A stretch of 31,634 bases of DNA from a virus, in the IMG/VR virus record IMGVR_UViG_3300002835_000705, positions 1 through 31,634 of that record; one strand, written 5' to 3'. This document shows positions 12,726-22,530 of this stretch, one piece after another. Position 1 is the first letter of the stretch; every line of letters starts with the position of its first letter. A model generated the notes under the pieces. The model was given only the letters and a program-made list of their open reading frames with translations. It had not been told where the DNA came from and ran no database searches. The position numbers and the translations under genes were made by a program.

Positions 12726-15700
12726 CTAACGTGGATTATAAGGTGCTTGCTTGATTTTCTCTAGCGTATCGGGTGTTAATGGCAGCTTTTGCGGGGCTTT
12801 GCCAAATGCGTCCTCGAACGCCTTGCGCTCATCAACCAAGGTTTTGAGCTCGGGAAACTCCAAAAGCATCAGGTCTTTGGCGTAAGACGAATATACTGCC
12901 CGGACGTTTTGGAGCGCACGTGCTCTGTCTCCGGGTGTGGCTGGTCTACGGACGCCGGTATTGGGGTCGTAAGAAAAGTCGTAGGTTTCCTTGTCGGCTA
13001 TGGTCGAAACCATCTGTTCCAAGATTGGCTTGGGTACGGCAATCCCAAAGTATTCCTTAGCAAAAGCTGAACGCTCCGGATAGTTAATGAGCTCTTTATA
13101 ACGATCCTTTTGAATATCATTTAGTTTAATACCGGGCTCGTTCATGGAATTACTAATCGGCGGAAACCCAGACTTGAGCTTAATCATTTCCTCATTGATG
13201 CCGTTAAAGCGTTTAGTCTTGACCTGTATTGGCAAGGCGTTGGCCGGAGAGGCCCAATTATCAAACTCACGGTAGACCGGCTCATACCAGTCATTAGTCT
13301 CACGGATGCCCCTGCCAGTAAAGTAGGACGCCTTGGCTCTGGCTTCAGCAATAGCCTCATACGAACCACGCAAAGACATCCGAAACCCGGGAATCTCGGC
13401 ATAGGCGTACTGGTTTTCTGGCATTTTGGATTTGATGGGATTTTCCATTATCTTTTCAATGGTGTTCGTAATCCCAACCGGGGCTACCCCAAGCGTGGCT
13501 GCTGACTGGCCAACTACTAGACTTGCCTCGGTAGCCTGCTTTTGCAGCAATTGCAGGATTCGCTCAAACTTGTCGTCCTCACCCTCGTATCGTGTCCCGA
13601 TAGTATTGGCAAGCTCGGCAAAGAATTGCAGCGCAGGCTGGCTCTCTGTCATGTATTGCAAGTTACTGAGAGCCAAATGCGTCAAAATGTTTTCGGCTGC
13701 TTCTGGCTCACCAATATGGGATACCGTATCTCTGGAATCGGCCATAGAACCAAGCGCCATACCAACCGGCTCATACCGCTTATATGATAGCCAGCGATAT
13801 GAACCGTCCTTTTGCTTGATACCAAACGAATATGGCTCGTTCTTGGCAAGCCACTCACGGCGCTGCTCAGGGTCGCTTGGGCCGTAGCCAGTCATCCTAA
13901 ACTCACCCTCTGTCCAGAAATCTACTGTCATAAACGTACTGGCAATGGCAGACGATACCCCAACCTTAGCCAGCGCCATATTGCGCTCACGTGGGTCAGC
14001 AGAGTTTATAGCCTTAAAAAACCGTGGCATAGCAATAGCCATTGGGGTGCGCTCTAGTCCACGCAGTCCAATCTGAGTTACTGTTTTGAAGAACGGGAAA
14101 CCGGCAAGTTTTGCCACAGGATGAGACATGACTTCTTGCATCTTTCCAAGAATCTTGCCCTCTAGTGCATCTTGGAATGTAATCACACGGGCCATCTCAG
14201 ACGCTTCCTCAAAGGCGGCGTCAGAATTCATTGTGGCTCTGTATACGTCTTGGGCTACCTTGGTAGCATCGGCTTGACTTGCGCCATTCTCAACGGCTTT
14301 GATTGCTGCTTTGCTGGCTGCGTCAGTTGCCGCAAACTCCATCTCCATCCCACGGAATAAAGCCTTGTATCCTTCGTCTGCGCTGGTTAGCACACGGAAC
14401 CCCATAAACCGCATAGCCTGCCCAAAGTAGTCAATGCCCTTGCCAAGCGTGGAATTGGGGTCTACGTTAAAACTCTCGGCTGTCGTGGCCAGTCTGCTTT
14501 GGGCAAACTTGGTTGCCATGTCAGATGTCTTCTCAGACTTAAACGCTTCGGCAGAGGCGCTTAATGCCTGCGACCAATACCGTGGGAAGGCACGCAAAGA
14601 TGCAAATGTTGACTGCATCAAAGCCTCATCCTTACCGGCAAGGGCGGAAGCAAAACGCTCTGCCGTTATCATTCCGTAATGCAAAGGAGAGCCAAGGATG
14701 TTAAAAGCGTGGGTTTGTACGCCAGATACCAATGCCGACTGGTAAATCTCAGACGCAGAATCTAGCACCGCACGGGCCATGTGCTTTGAATAGAATCCAC
14801 GGGCGTTAGAGTTTGGCAATTGTTCATAGGAGCTAAGCGCAGCAAGCATCTTGTCCTTGCCGCCAAGTTGCTCAAGTATTGCCGCAGCCTCTTGCTCGCT
14901 AACCTCGCCAATCTGTTCTAGTTCAAATGATTCAATAGTCTTGCGTAGCTCACGAACCCTTGCCTTATCTGGGCCAATGATAATTCTATTGATGGAAAGA
15001 GCACGTCCTGTTTCGGCTGTAACGCCTAGCAACGATGCGCTGGCCTGACCATCTAGGGTCATCAACCTACCGGCTTCCAGAATGTCTTTAGCGTTGCCGG
15101 TAGATGCCGCTTGTTTGATTGCGGAAAGAGTTGCCGACTGAAGGTTTAGGACTGCTAACCGTGCAGCAAAAGAACGTGAGTCATTAAATGGGTCGTCGCC
15201 CGGAGCACGCTTTAGCAAATCTTGAAGAATCTGTACGTCACCGATTTCCTTGGCGTCATTGATGATGTCTTCAAATGTGCGACCAAGTCTACGCTGCTCG
15301 TCTACAAACGTTGAGTATTCGTCAACCGTGGCCAGATAGAATTGCTTGAGCTCGTCTTCAGATTGGATGCGGTCAAGGTTTGGGCGAACCGTTGGCGGCT
15401 TGCCATCAACCTTTTGAATCTTCATCGACTCCAATACACGGAACATTGTGGCCGGAGCTACTGGCTCGGCAATGACCATATCGCCTTCAACACGGATTGG
15501 CTGCTCGCCAACCGCTGCCCTAACGTCAATGTCGTCAATCGGTTTATCAGCGGCGTCTTTGGCTAAAACTTCCTTGGCTTTCCCGGCACGCTTGACCGGC
15601 GAAGTCTCTACTGGTGCGGTAGCCTTTTGAACGCTCTTTAGAATTCCTGTAAGCCCCTCAATACGGCCAGCAACCTGTACCGGCTCTAACTGCGGGTCTT

Positions 15701-15815
15701 CTAGGGTTAATGATGGGTCTGGTGTTACCGGCTCAATTGGCGCAGGCATTTCTTGCTGAGGGCCATCTGGTATGGCCAGTTGGTCGATGCGTTGGTCAAT
15801 TGACTTAATAGCCAT
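12726..15815 (-). CDS. Large internal virion protein, 1029 aa
   Basis: The largest gene of the window. It follows two other internal-protein genes and precedes the fibre, the position of the largest internal-core protein (gp16) in T7-like phages. The sequence is mostly helical with charged segments and a few hydrophobic stretches (for example QTHAFNILGSPLHYGMITAE and SSAIASTFMTV). The N-terminal 120 residues are proline/acidic and look disordered. No lytic transglycosylase motif was recognised, unlike T7 gp16. It is likely ejected with the DNA to form a cell-envelope channel. The start overlaps the upstream stop by one base (TAATG). Confidence 0.7.
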   Translation of the reverse strand: MAIKSIDQRIDQLAIPDGPQQEMPAPIEPVTPDPSLTLEDPQLEPVQVAGRIEGLTGILKSVQKATAPVETSPVKRAGKAKEVLAKDAADKPIDDIDVRAAVGEQPIRVEGDMVIAEPVAPATMFRVLESMKIQKVDGKPPTVRPNLDRIQSEDELKQFYLATVDEYSTFVDEQRRLGRTFEDIINDAKEIGDVQILQDLLKRAPGDDPFNDSRSFAARLAVLNLQSATLSAIKQAASTGNAKDILEAGRLMTLDGQASASLLGVTAETGRALSINRIIIGPDKARVRELRKTIESFELEQIGEVSEQEAAAILEQLGGKDKMLAALSSYEQLPNSNARGFYSKHMARAVLDSASEIYQSALVSGVQTHAFNILGSPLHYGMITAERFASALAGKDEALMQSTFASLRAFPRYWSQALSASAEAFKSEKTSDMATKFAQSRLATTAESFNVDPNSTLGKGIDYFGQAMRFMGFRVLTSADEGYKALFRGMEMEFAATDAASKAAIKAVENGASQADATKVAQDVYRATMNSDAAFEEASEMARVITFQDALEGKILGKMQEVMSHPVAKLAGFPFFKTVTQIGLRGLERTPMAIAMPRFFKAINSADPRERNMALAKVGVSSAIASTFMTVDFWTEGEFRMTGYGPSDPEQRREWLAKNEPYSFGIKQKDGSYRWLSYKRYEPVGMALGSMADSRDTVSHIGEPEAAENILTHLALSNLQYMTESQPALQFFAELANTIGTRYEGEDDKFERILQLLQKQATEASLVVGQSAATLGVAPVGITNTIEKIMENPIKSKMPENQYAYAEIPGFRMSLRGSYEAIAEARAKASYFTGRGIRETNDWYEPVYREFDNWASPANALPIQVKTKRFNGINEEMIKLKSGFPPISNSMNEPGIKLNDIQKDRYKELINYPERSAFAKEYFGIAVPKPILEQMVSTIADKETYDFSYDPNTGVRRPATPGDRARALQNVRAVYSSYAKDLMLLEFPELKTLVDERKAFEDAFGKAPQKLPLTPDTLEKIKQAPYNPR

Positions 15816-16405
15816 TATTTCTCACCTTTTTCTTTTGCCGCCGGAGCCACCGCAGCAGTAGCGCCAGTCAATGCTTTTTTGCTACGGGCAACAGCTTTGG
15901 TTGCGGCAGTAACAGTTTTTCCAGCACCACCTAGCTCGCCAACAAACTCGGATACTTTAGCGGCTTCCTTGCGCTCCTCGTCAATTTCGCCAGCAGGAAT
16001 CAACGGGCCAATGTTAGTGTCTAGCCACTTCTTAATTTCCTCTGTCTTTGGAAGAATAGTATCTGACTCAAGCCCTTTGATAAAAGCATCTAATGCGCTT
16101 TCGCCAGCACCACGTTTAATAATCTCACGCACGCCGTAGACTAAAGACTCTATATCGCCACCAATCCCAACCGTACCCTGAATTGCACCCTTGGCTAGAC
16201 CAGCAGGAACGTCAGCCGCCATCTTGCCAAACGTAGACATAGACATTGGCTTTTGGTCTTCTGGCAATGTCATCCCGCCAGACTCAAGAAATTCCTCAAC
16301 ATAGGCAGTTTCGTTGACACGATTATCTTTGTAATAGACTTGGCGCTGCCCACCAGCATCCCTTAGCGTCAGGGTCAATAGATACTGTTCGTCAATGTCT
16401 TTCAT
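15815..16405 (-). CDS. Putative internal virion protein, 196 aa
   Basis: The N-terminal half has a small mixed domain (YLLTLTLRDAGGQRQVYYKD), the middle a glycine/alanine-rich amphipathic stretch (FGKMAADVPAGLAKGAIQGT) and the C-terminus is Ala/Lys-rich. The amphipathic helices and location between two internal-core genes suggest membrane-interacting ejection protein function. It is coupled at both ends by short overlaps (ATGA, TAATG). No named family recognised. Confidence 0.6.
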   Translation of the reverse strand: MKDIDEQYLLTLTLRDAGGQRQVYYKDNRVNETAYVEEFLESGGMTLPEDQKPMSMSTFGKMAADVPAGLAKGAIQGTVGIGGDIESLVYGVREIIKRGAGESALDAFIKGLESDTILPKTEEIKKWLDTNIGPLIPAGEIDEERKEAAKVSEFVGELGGAGKTVTAATKAVARSKKALTGATAAVAPAAKEKGEK

Positions 16406-17967
16406 CGTGTCCCGCCAATCTTGTTGCCGTTTTGGTCAACCAGACCATCTTTAATTGCGCTTTGTAGCTGAGCTTTTTCGCTAATCAACCTTGTCTGAAG
16501 TGTTTTATCGTTAGCATTGATTGCTTTGCGGATTGCGTCGTCGTAACCTTGTATCGTCTTGATTGGGCGACCAACCACAACGTCGGCAAGATTTGCCGTA
16601 TCTGTTTTGCGAACCGTGCCAGCAATTGCGGTCACGTTATCTGTAACCCATTGTGTCGGGTCAAGGTTGGGATTAGCTTGTTTATCAGCCGCCCATTTGG
16701 TAACAACTTCGTTAGCAATACGCTCGTTTTGTATACGTGCCGCAGATGAATTCATTGGGTTGCCAATCAGCAATCCAAGTTGTGCTTTGGTGCGTCGCAT
16801 CACTTCTGATGTTTGTGCGTCTTGCAGTATCCGAGCCTTGTTCATGTACTCGGTGTAGGTAGATGGCGTTAGATATTTACGGTTTGCCTCTACGTCTTCT
16901 ACGGTCAGCACCTTGCCGGTAACGCTGCCAATCTTTGATGACAATGCCGCAATAGCAAAACCGTGGTCATACTGGGCAAACATACCGCCACCTTCGTCAC
17001 GCACTTTAAGCATCTCACGGTACTTGTCCCGATTAAGATAGTAAAGCTGGTCAAGAATCTTATCTTGCTCTGGCTTGTTATTAGCTGCAACCGCAAGGCT
17101 AAAGTCTGCCGTAAGGGTGTTGATTTGCCGCTTTGTAGTTGTCTCACGTGCAAGCTCTGCATCACGAAACTCATCCATTTGTTTCTTGGCTGCGTCTACA
17201 ATAATTGCACGCTTGTCGGTTTTAAGGATTGAATCCATTACTGCATTGCCAGTATTGCCGGAAATAATTGCCGAGTAGGTTTTGTTGATGTCGCCAGAAT
17301 CACGGATAAACTCTGAGGCAAAAGCAGATATTCCGGCGTCTTTTGCTTTGGTAGATTTCTCTATCCATTTGGGAACAAGCGTACGGTTCTTTGTAGCAAT
17401 TGCTCCGCCAAGTGTTGCTTCTAGTTGGGCAATTCTAAGATTTGCGTCATCAGGATTAACCGCAGTTTTTAAGATGTCTGAGACTTGGGTTTGTAGCCCA
17501 CCGGCCACGGAGTTCATTTGGTTTTCTGCGTCAGCCAAGTAAGCCTTGGTAAACGTTTCTGCGCTCAAGTCAACTAACGTGCGTGACTGTTGATTGATTG
17601 AGTTAGCCAGACCGCTTGCCTGATTTGGGTCTACCTTGGCCAAGCCCTTCCATAAGCCTTGCAGGGATAACACATCTTGCCGCATATCCTCGTGGCTCTG
17701 ATACCCGCCTGTTTGTAGCTTTTGCTTAAACTCAGCCATCTTTTCGTTGGCCAACAGCTCAAGCTCACCACGCATTTGAATACCGACAATCTTGTTTTCT
17801 TCGTTGATACGTTCTTTGACCGCACCTAACGCAAAAGCGGATACCTTGTCCAACGCCGCCCCCATGCTAGATGACAGCCTAGCTGCCTCTTTGACGTTGG
17901 CAAAACTTAACTGCGGTATGTCGGCTGGCATATTGCCAACACGTTGATAGCGTGGAAGTTCTGCCAT
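16402..17967 (-). CDS. Putative internal virion protein, 521 aa (gp15-like position)
   Basis: A helical protein with many heptad-like charged segments (for example LELLANEKMAEFKQKLQTGG and EKAQLQSAIKDGLVDQNGN). Order and size match the second internal-core protein (gp15) of T7-like phages: after the small gp14-like gene and before the largest. It starts two bases after the upstream stop and ends in an ATGA overlap. Likely an ejected core component; assignment rests mainly on position. Confidence 0.62.
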   Translation of the reverse strand: MAELPRYQRVGNMPADIPQLSFANVKEAARLSSSMGAALDKVSAFALGAVKERINEENKIVGIQMRGELELLANEKMAEFKQKLQTGGYQSHEDMRQDVLSLQGLWKGLAKVDPNQASGLANSINQQSRTLVDLSAETFTKAYLADAENQMNSVAGGLQTQVSDILKTAVNPDDANLRIAQLEATLGGAIATKNRTLVPKWIEKSTKAKDAGISAFASEFIRDSGDINKTYSAIISGNTGNAVMDSILKTDKRAIIVDAAKKQMDEFRDAELARETTTKRQINTLTADFSLAVAANNKPEQDKILDQLYYLNRDKYREMLKVRDEGGGMFAQYDHGFAIAALSSKIGSVTGKVLTVEDVEANRKYLTPSTYTEYMNKARILQDAQTSEVMRRTKAQLGLLIGNPMNSSAARIQNERIANEVVTKWAADKQANPNLDPTQWVTDNVTAIAGTVRKTDTANLADVVVGRPIKTIQGYDDAIRKAINANDKTLQTRLISEKAQLQSAIKDGLVDQNGNKIGGTR

Positions 17968-17969
17968 TA

Positions 17970-18440
17970 TCAGACTGTCCTTGTTTCAATCGGAGCTGGG
18001 CTTTGCTTGCCGCCCATACCCTGTGCAGCAGCCATTCCAAGTTTTGCAGCAGCATCAAAGTAGCCAGCTTTTTCCGCTTGCTTACCAGCCGCCCGAAGCA
18101 TATTAGCTTCAATGTCCCCAAAAGACATTGCGGCATTTGCATTATCTAGGGCAAACATAAATTCACGGCCAGCAACAGTATCATTAACGGAACGCAGTAT
18201 GTCTGGCGACCCGCTAAACGCATCCACTCCACCAGCAAACGAACGTGCAGCTATGGCTGCATTAGCCTGTCTTTTGCGTTGCAATATCTCGTTTGCCTGC
18301 AATTCGTATTGCAATGCCTTGCGCTCAGACTGAGCCGTGGTTTGCAAAGCCTGCAAGTTGTACATTTGCTTTTGCGCTTTTCCGCTTTGGATTGAACCAG
18401 CGGCACTAACTAATGTTGATGCTATCGCTACAAATTCCAT
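17970..18440 (-). CDS. Internal virion protein, gp14-like, 156 aa
   Basis: The N-terminus EFVAIASTLVSAAGSIQSGKA is a hydrophobic glycine-bearing helix, followed by a long helical stretch (QYELQANEILQRKRQANAA) and SFAGGVDAFSGSPDILRSV. This is the usual form of the small internal virion/ejection proteins next to the tail nozzle gene in podoviruses. In T7 the homologous-position protein inserts into the outer membrane. The start lies two bases from the nozzle gene stop. Confidence 0.72.
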   Translation of the reverse strand: MEFVAIASTLVSAAGSIQSGKAQKQMYNLQALQTTAQSERKALQYELQANEILQRKRQANAAIAARSFAGGVDAFSGSPDILRSVNDTVAGREFMFALDNANAAMSFGDIEANMLRAAGKQAEKAGYFDAAAKLGMAAAQGMGGKQSPAPIETRTV

Positions 18441-18441
18441 A

Positions 18442-20664
18442 TCATGTCCCCGGATATACTGAAACTTTATATTCCATACCCAATAAAATCATTTTCAGCG
18501 GGTCGTTTTGCTGAATCGTGATTTGCCCGTCTTGGGTATACCCAAGTATTCCGCTTACTGTTTTTGTTCCTGTAAACGGAGTTATTGCCTCGTCTAATAT
18601 CCCAGCGCCAAGAGCCCTAAACGGAACCTCGATACCATTGACAGACATACCTTGTGTGTCTTTAACCAACAGATTTACTTCAAGAATTCGCTTGCGGAAT
18701 CCAATGCGTGTGCCAGACTGAAGTTTTAGTTCTGCTGGCATGGTCTTAATTTGAACGCTGTAATCCATCCCGACTTGATACGATGTTGTAGATGAACGAT
18801 TAAAGGTTACCGTTCCGCCGCCCGGAACTGTCTGTTGAGCCTGAACAGAACCATCAAGTATTATGTCAACTGTTTTGCCAACCAGATGAGATAAGCTAGC
18901 GGAAGCGGCAGCACCACCAGATACGCCGCAATCAGTCTGAAAATTGTTGTCAAAGATTTCCACATAATAAACAGTTGATGAGTTGACCGTTCTTTTGACA
19001 ACCGTATAAATTGTTGTCAAGTCAACGCCAACATCAATAAACTCACCAGAAGTAATAAACTCAGATGGGGCAATAACGTTTTGCGAGCGCAGCAAAGAGA
19101 ACACCGCCATGCTGCCGCCATCACCATTGACTATCATTAGCAAATCATTTTCATCTGTTGCCACAGACCGGCGTAATGACATCCGTGTTGGCGACTTTAA
19201 TAAATGCCCAGACAGTAAGGATATTTTTGAAGAAACATAAGTTGCTTGAGTGTCGGTGTAAGAAAACTCATCTAGCGACTTACCCTGTCTCTGGATGTAG
19301 AGCGTGCTAGATTCTAATTGCAACACCCTAATTCCAACTTTTGCACCGTTTCTAGTAACGCCCTTCATAAAGAATGAAGTTGGCGTAATTGGCTCAAGAC
19401 CTTGCTGCGGGCAGAAGAACTCACCGCCAGTCGTAAACACCTGCAAGTCTCTGGCAGAAGTAATATCTACGATTGAGTTAAAGGTGTTGGTATCTAGCGT
19501 TGCCTCTACTGACTCATCGTCCAAGCCTTCGCCCGGTTCAAAATTAAAGAAGTCTCCAACCCTAGAACCCCAAATAGTTGATGGCCTAGAATCTGAGCCG
19601 CCAAAATATAACCGGCCCTCATGGAAAGTAACCGATAGCGGCCAGCCTCTAGTGCTCGACCATACATCTTCATACCCAAGCTCAAAAGACCAATCGGATG
19701 CTGCAATTGCTGATGTATTAAAAAACGGAAATTCTGTAATTGCCTTGACCACCGTTGTGCTTGTGTAAGAAACAATCTTTGCCCGACCCTGTGGCTCGGC
19801 GTTGACATACTGCCCAATAAGGTCTGATATTGTAAATACAGAAGTATTGTTTGGTTGCGTAGCCCACGCCACAGATACAGTTGCCACCTTTGTTGCGCCA
19901 ACGTAATCGCTAATGATTCTCGTTTGACCGGCGCCAGTTCCGCTGGTAATGGTTATCGTTGACCCGTTATAAATGTCATCTGTCGCAATAGCCGCCGCAG
20001 GCAAAGTTATTGTGCTGGCTCCACCTGCTGTTGCCGTTCCAGTTAATCCGTTGTGAAAAGCGGCAGCACCTGCGGTCAGGGTTACCTTGCCAGACACGGC
20101 AGACGGGGTTAGCGTTACAGCACGGCCAGCGTCATTCGTTACGGTGTATGCGTATCTTGGGATATTTTTGAAGGTAATTGTAGATGCCGCCCAACTTGCG
20201 TCTGTTGCGCCACGCACAATCTTTATTGGCTGAATATCTGGGTGGACAACAATGAGCGTGTCGGCAGATTGCGTCCAGTTAATTGTTCCTAATCGAGCTC
20301 CTGTTAAACCAACACTACTTGTGTCTAAATAGTCTAGTGAGCCGCCATTGATGTCTAAGACCTGAGCATTGTTCTTAAAGACGTGCATACGGTTGTGGGT
20401 AAAACACAACATATATGAGTCGCTGGTCGAGAACTCAAACGGCACTAGGCGCACGCCATTGCCAGCCGATTCAGAGCTACTGTTCGGCAGACTCATAATA
20501 TACTTTGTTCCGGGCCTGCGACGGATTCCGCCCTGTGGCTGAACCACTACATTAGTAGCTTCCTCTAAGGCATTTCCATAAGCCGCAAGGTCAACCCTAG
20601 CCCTCAACAGGGGGTCTAATTCCCCGGTCGAAAAGTTAGTTTGGATTGACGTAAAACGTGCCAT
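18442..20664 (-). CDS. Tail tubular protein B-like (tail nozzle), 740 aa
   Basis: The N-terminus is highly characteristic: FSTGELDPLLRARVDLAAYG, then TNVVVQPQGGIRRRPGTKY, as in the nozzle proteins of podoviruses. The rest is beta-rich, with repeated strands and a segment LYIQRQGKSLDEFSY common to the family. It forms the distal end of the short tail, where it contacts the adaptor ring and the fibres. Its start overlaps the adaptor gene stop by one base (TGATG). Length is close to other nozzle proteins (about 700-800 residues). Confidence 0.88.
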   Translation of the reverse strand: MARFTSIQTNFSTGELDPLLRARVDLAAYGNALEEATNVVVQPQGGIRRRPGTKYIMSLPNSSSESAGNGVRLVPFEFSTSDSYMLCFTHNRMHVFKNNAQVLDINGGSLDYLDTSSVGLTGARLGTINWTQSADTLIVVHPDIQPIKIVRGATDASWAASTITFKNIPRYAYTVTNDAGRAVTLTPSAVSGKVTLTAGAAAFHNGLTGTATAGGASTITLPAAAIATDDIYNGSTITITSGTGAGQTRIISDYVGATKVATVSVAWATQPNNTSVFTISDLIGQYVNAEPQGRAKIVSYTSTTVVKAITEFPFFNTSAIAASDWSFELGYEDVWSSTRGWPLSVTFHEGRLYFGGSDSRPSTIWGSRVGDFFNFEPGEGLDDESVEATLDTNTFNSIVDITSARDLQVFTTGGEFFCPQQGLEPITPTSFFMKGVTRNGAKVGIRVLQLESSTLYIQRQGKSLDEFSYTDTQATYVSSKISLLSGHLLKSPTRMSLRRSVATDENDLLMIVNGDGGSMAVFSLLRSQNVIAPSEFITSGEFIDVGVDLTTIYTVVKRTVNSSTVYYVEIFDNNFQTDCGVSGGAAASASLSHLVGKTVDIILDGSVQAQQTVPGGGTVTFNRSSTTSYQVGMDYSVQIKTMPAELKLQSGTRIGFRKRILEVNLLVKDTQGMSVNGIEVPFRALGAGILDEAITPFTGTKTVSGILGYTQDGQITIQQNDPLKMILLGMEYKVSVYPGT

Positions 20665-21278
20665 CAGTTTCTCACGTCAATTAAGCTGTAATCTTCAATA
20701 ACAGAAATTGGCTGACCTTGGCCATCAATAGTGGTGGCGGTACGCATATATCCACCACGACCATTTTCTGATGGCGCACCAATAGCCACGCCTTGCCAGT
20801 ATTGCGTCTTGTCCATCTGGTCTGTAATGGGCAAAGACAGATGCCAAGCCATCATGTACTTCATAAGCTGAATAAAGTACACGGGCATCTCGTACTCTTG
20901 TACGTCATAGGGATAGTCTATGTATATCGTTGTTTCGTTAGTTAAAAGCTGGTCGCCAAATATCCGATAGTTACGGATAGTTCCGGAACCGGGTGTTGCG
21001 CTAGTGGTTACGGAGCGTGGTGGGCCAATACGGTCGCCGGGTAGTTGATAGGCATAGCGATACTCAGTTGTTGGCCCAGTCAGCAATTGCGCTAACGCAA
21101 TCTTTTTGTATACAAAAGACCAAGGGTAAACCAAGAGAGCTTGCTTTTTGATGTCTTGGTACAGGGAATCGGCAACATTTGCCTCATCGGTTCCTTCTGT
21201 GAAGGACGAAATTGGCTTGGCGCCTAACATTTGCAAGGCGTCAGAACATATTGAGAGAGCAGAATCACCGGCAGCCAT
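20664..21278 (-). CDS. Tail tubular protein A-like (tail adaptor), 204 aa
   Basis: The sequence LSICSDALQMLGAKPISSF, then ANVADSLYQDIKKQALLVYPWSFVYKK, and the later YFIQLMKYMMAWHLSLPIT are typical of the T7 gp11-like adaptor family. This protein forms the ring joining portal to nozzle. Length is normal for the family. It has an AGGATAG site before ATG 21278 and is coupled to the nozzle gene by a one-base overlap. Confidence 0.88.
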   Translation of the reverse strand: MAAGDSALSICSDALQMLGAKPISSFTEGTDEANVADSLYQDIKKQALLVYPWSFVYKKIALAQLLTGPTTEYRYAYQLPGDRIGPPRSVTTSATPGSGTIRNYRIFGDQLLTNETTIYIDYPYDVQEYEMPVYFIQLMKYMMAWHLSLPITDQMDKTQYWQGVAIGAPSENGRGGYMRTATTIDGQGQPISVIEDYSLIDVRN

Positions 21279-21286
21279 AATCTATC

Positions 21287-21928
21287 CTATCCTCGAATGG
21301 CACGCAGCCACTCGGCGTCAACGTTGTTTGGTTTGTATTGCCCACCAAAATCAACAATCCTACACCCGTCAGGCGGTTTGCCTCGGTCTTTTACGTGTAG
21401 GCGGTATGAATAGACTCCGTATTTCTTGGTTTCTAATACCGGCACGTTTCTATCTAACGCATCCCAGATAAACGCCTGATCGCCCAAATATGGGCCGTCC
21501 TTGTTATCTTGGTGATATTTTACCCAATAATCTGGGTTTACCACAAATCTTTTATAGACTTCAACAGGGGCTTTATGATAGAACCACATAAGGGCAGACG
21601 AAACCATGTGCGGACGCTTTAGGTTTTGCATCATGGCAAAGTCGTATCCGCACTCGGCAATGTCCGAAAAGTCATCCAGTACAACGGTATCAAGGTCAAG
21701 GTAGATGGTATTCGGCGGTAGTACATCTGGCCTAAATAGCTCAATCTTTGACCACCACCCAGACCAGTCATGTTGCAAAGCAATACGTTCGCACGGTACT
21801 GGGATGTCAGAAAAGCACACAAAGTTGTGTGGCAGGCTCAGTTTTTGAGCTACATTGTGGCTCAGCTTGGCCACGTCGTCCGGGCTATATCTTCCGCCAG
21901 ACTTGAGGACACAAGCAACCGTAATCAT
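21287..21928 (-). CDS. GT-A-type glycosyltransferase-like protein, 213 aa
   Basis: A small single-domain protein. TVACVLKSGGRYSP at the N-terminus, then WSGWWSKIELFRPD, IYLDLDTVVLDD (Asp78-x-Asp80, DxD motif), and GDQAFIWDAL, are in the order seen in GT8-like glycosyltransferases. Soluble, with no membrane segments. It shares ATGA with the gene upstream, and the two together interrupt the usual capsid-to-adaptor gene order. The substrate could be a capsid or tail protein or a host glycan; not determinable. Confidence 0.75.
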   Translation of the reverse strand: MITVACVLKSGGRYSPDDVAKLSHNVAQKLSLPHNFVCFSDIPVPCERIALQHDWSGWWSKIELFRPDVLPPNTIYLDLDTVVLDDFSDIAECGYDFAMMQNLKRPHMVSSALMWFYHKAPVEVYKRFVVNPDYWVKYHQDNKDGPYLGDQAFIWDALDRNVPVLETKKYGVYSYRLHVKDRGKPPDGCRIVDFGGQYKPNNVDAEWLRAIRG

Positions 21929-22530
21929 TCTGGGGCTCCTAGCAAATCTTTGGTTCTTCCGGACATTGAGTAGATTCCCATAGTCAAGCCTTCCTCTTGG
22001 TGGCGCTTGAGCACCCGAAACCAGTTGTCTATCTGGTCTGCCCTAGCGTAGCCTGCGTGCTGGCTATACTTGTTTGGGTATCCTTGGGCATATTTCTGGT
22101 CGTCGCCAGACAGGGTTATGCCAGCCATTATGACTTCCTCAAACCCCATGCCGTGCCTAGCCCACATAGCACCGGCCACGCCACTAGAGCCAACGGCAAA
22201 GGATAGACCCGGCCAGACGTAGTCAATGGCATCAAACGACTCTCTAGCATACGGAATATGCCATAACGTTCCCTTGGGTGTTTGTAGGATTTTGGGTCTG
22301 GCGTGTATCTTAATTGGCCTGTCCACAGAAGCCTTAATCTTTATGGACATTTCGCCGTGCTGAGTCCAGACGTGTTCAATTTCGGGGACAATTGCGGCTA
22401 CATACTTAACGCCTAGGGTGGCGGCGTCTGGCCGCAACTTGCGTGCGGCTTCTAGGTCTTCAAAAAGAGAAGGGGCTGCGCCACATATAATGGCACAACC
22501 CCTATGCTTTACTGCGTACTCAACAGGCAA
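21925..22530 (-). CDS. Putative sugar-transfer/MptE-like (DUF115-type) protein, 201 aa
   Basis: The N-terminus CAIICGAAPSLFEDLEAARK has the G-x-G/A-PSL turn seen in DUF115/MptE-like and some sialyltransferase-like proteins. The C-terminal half has GSSGVAGAMWARHGMGFEEV and IMAGITLSGDD. Phage members are often found next to glycosyltransferases. The reading frame is closed just upstream, so the only start that keeps the motif is a TTG at 22530, directly after the stop of the decoration-like gene; no clear ribosome site is seen. Function inferred from motif and neighbour only. Confidence 0.58.
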   Translation of the reverse strand: MPVEYAVKHRGCAIICGAAPSLFEDLEAARKLRPDAATLGVKYVAAIVPEIEHVWTQHGEMSIKIKASVDRPIKIHARPKILQTPKGTLWHIPYARESFDAIDYVWPGLSFAVGSSGVAGAMWARHGMGFEEVIMAGITLSGDDQKYAQGYPNKYSQHAGYARADQIDNWFRVLKRHQEEGLTMGIYSMSGRTKDLLGAPE

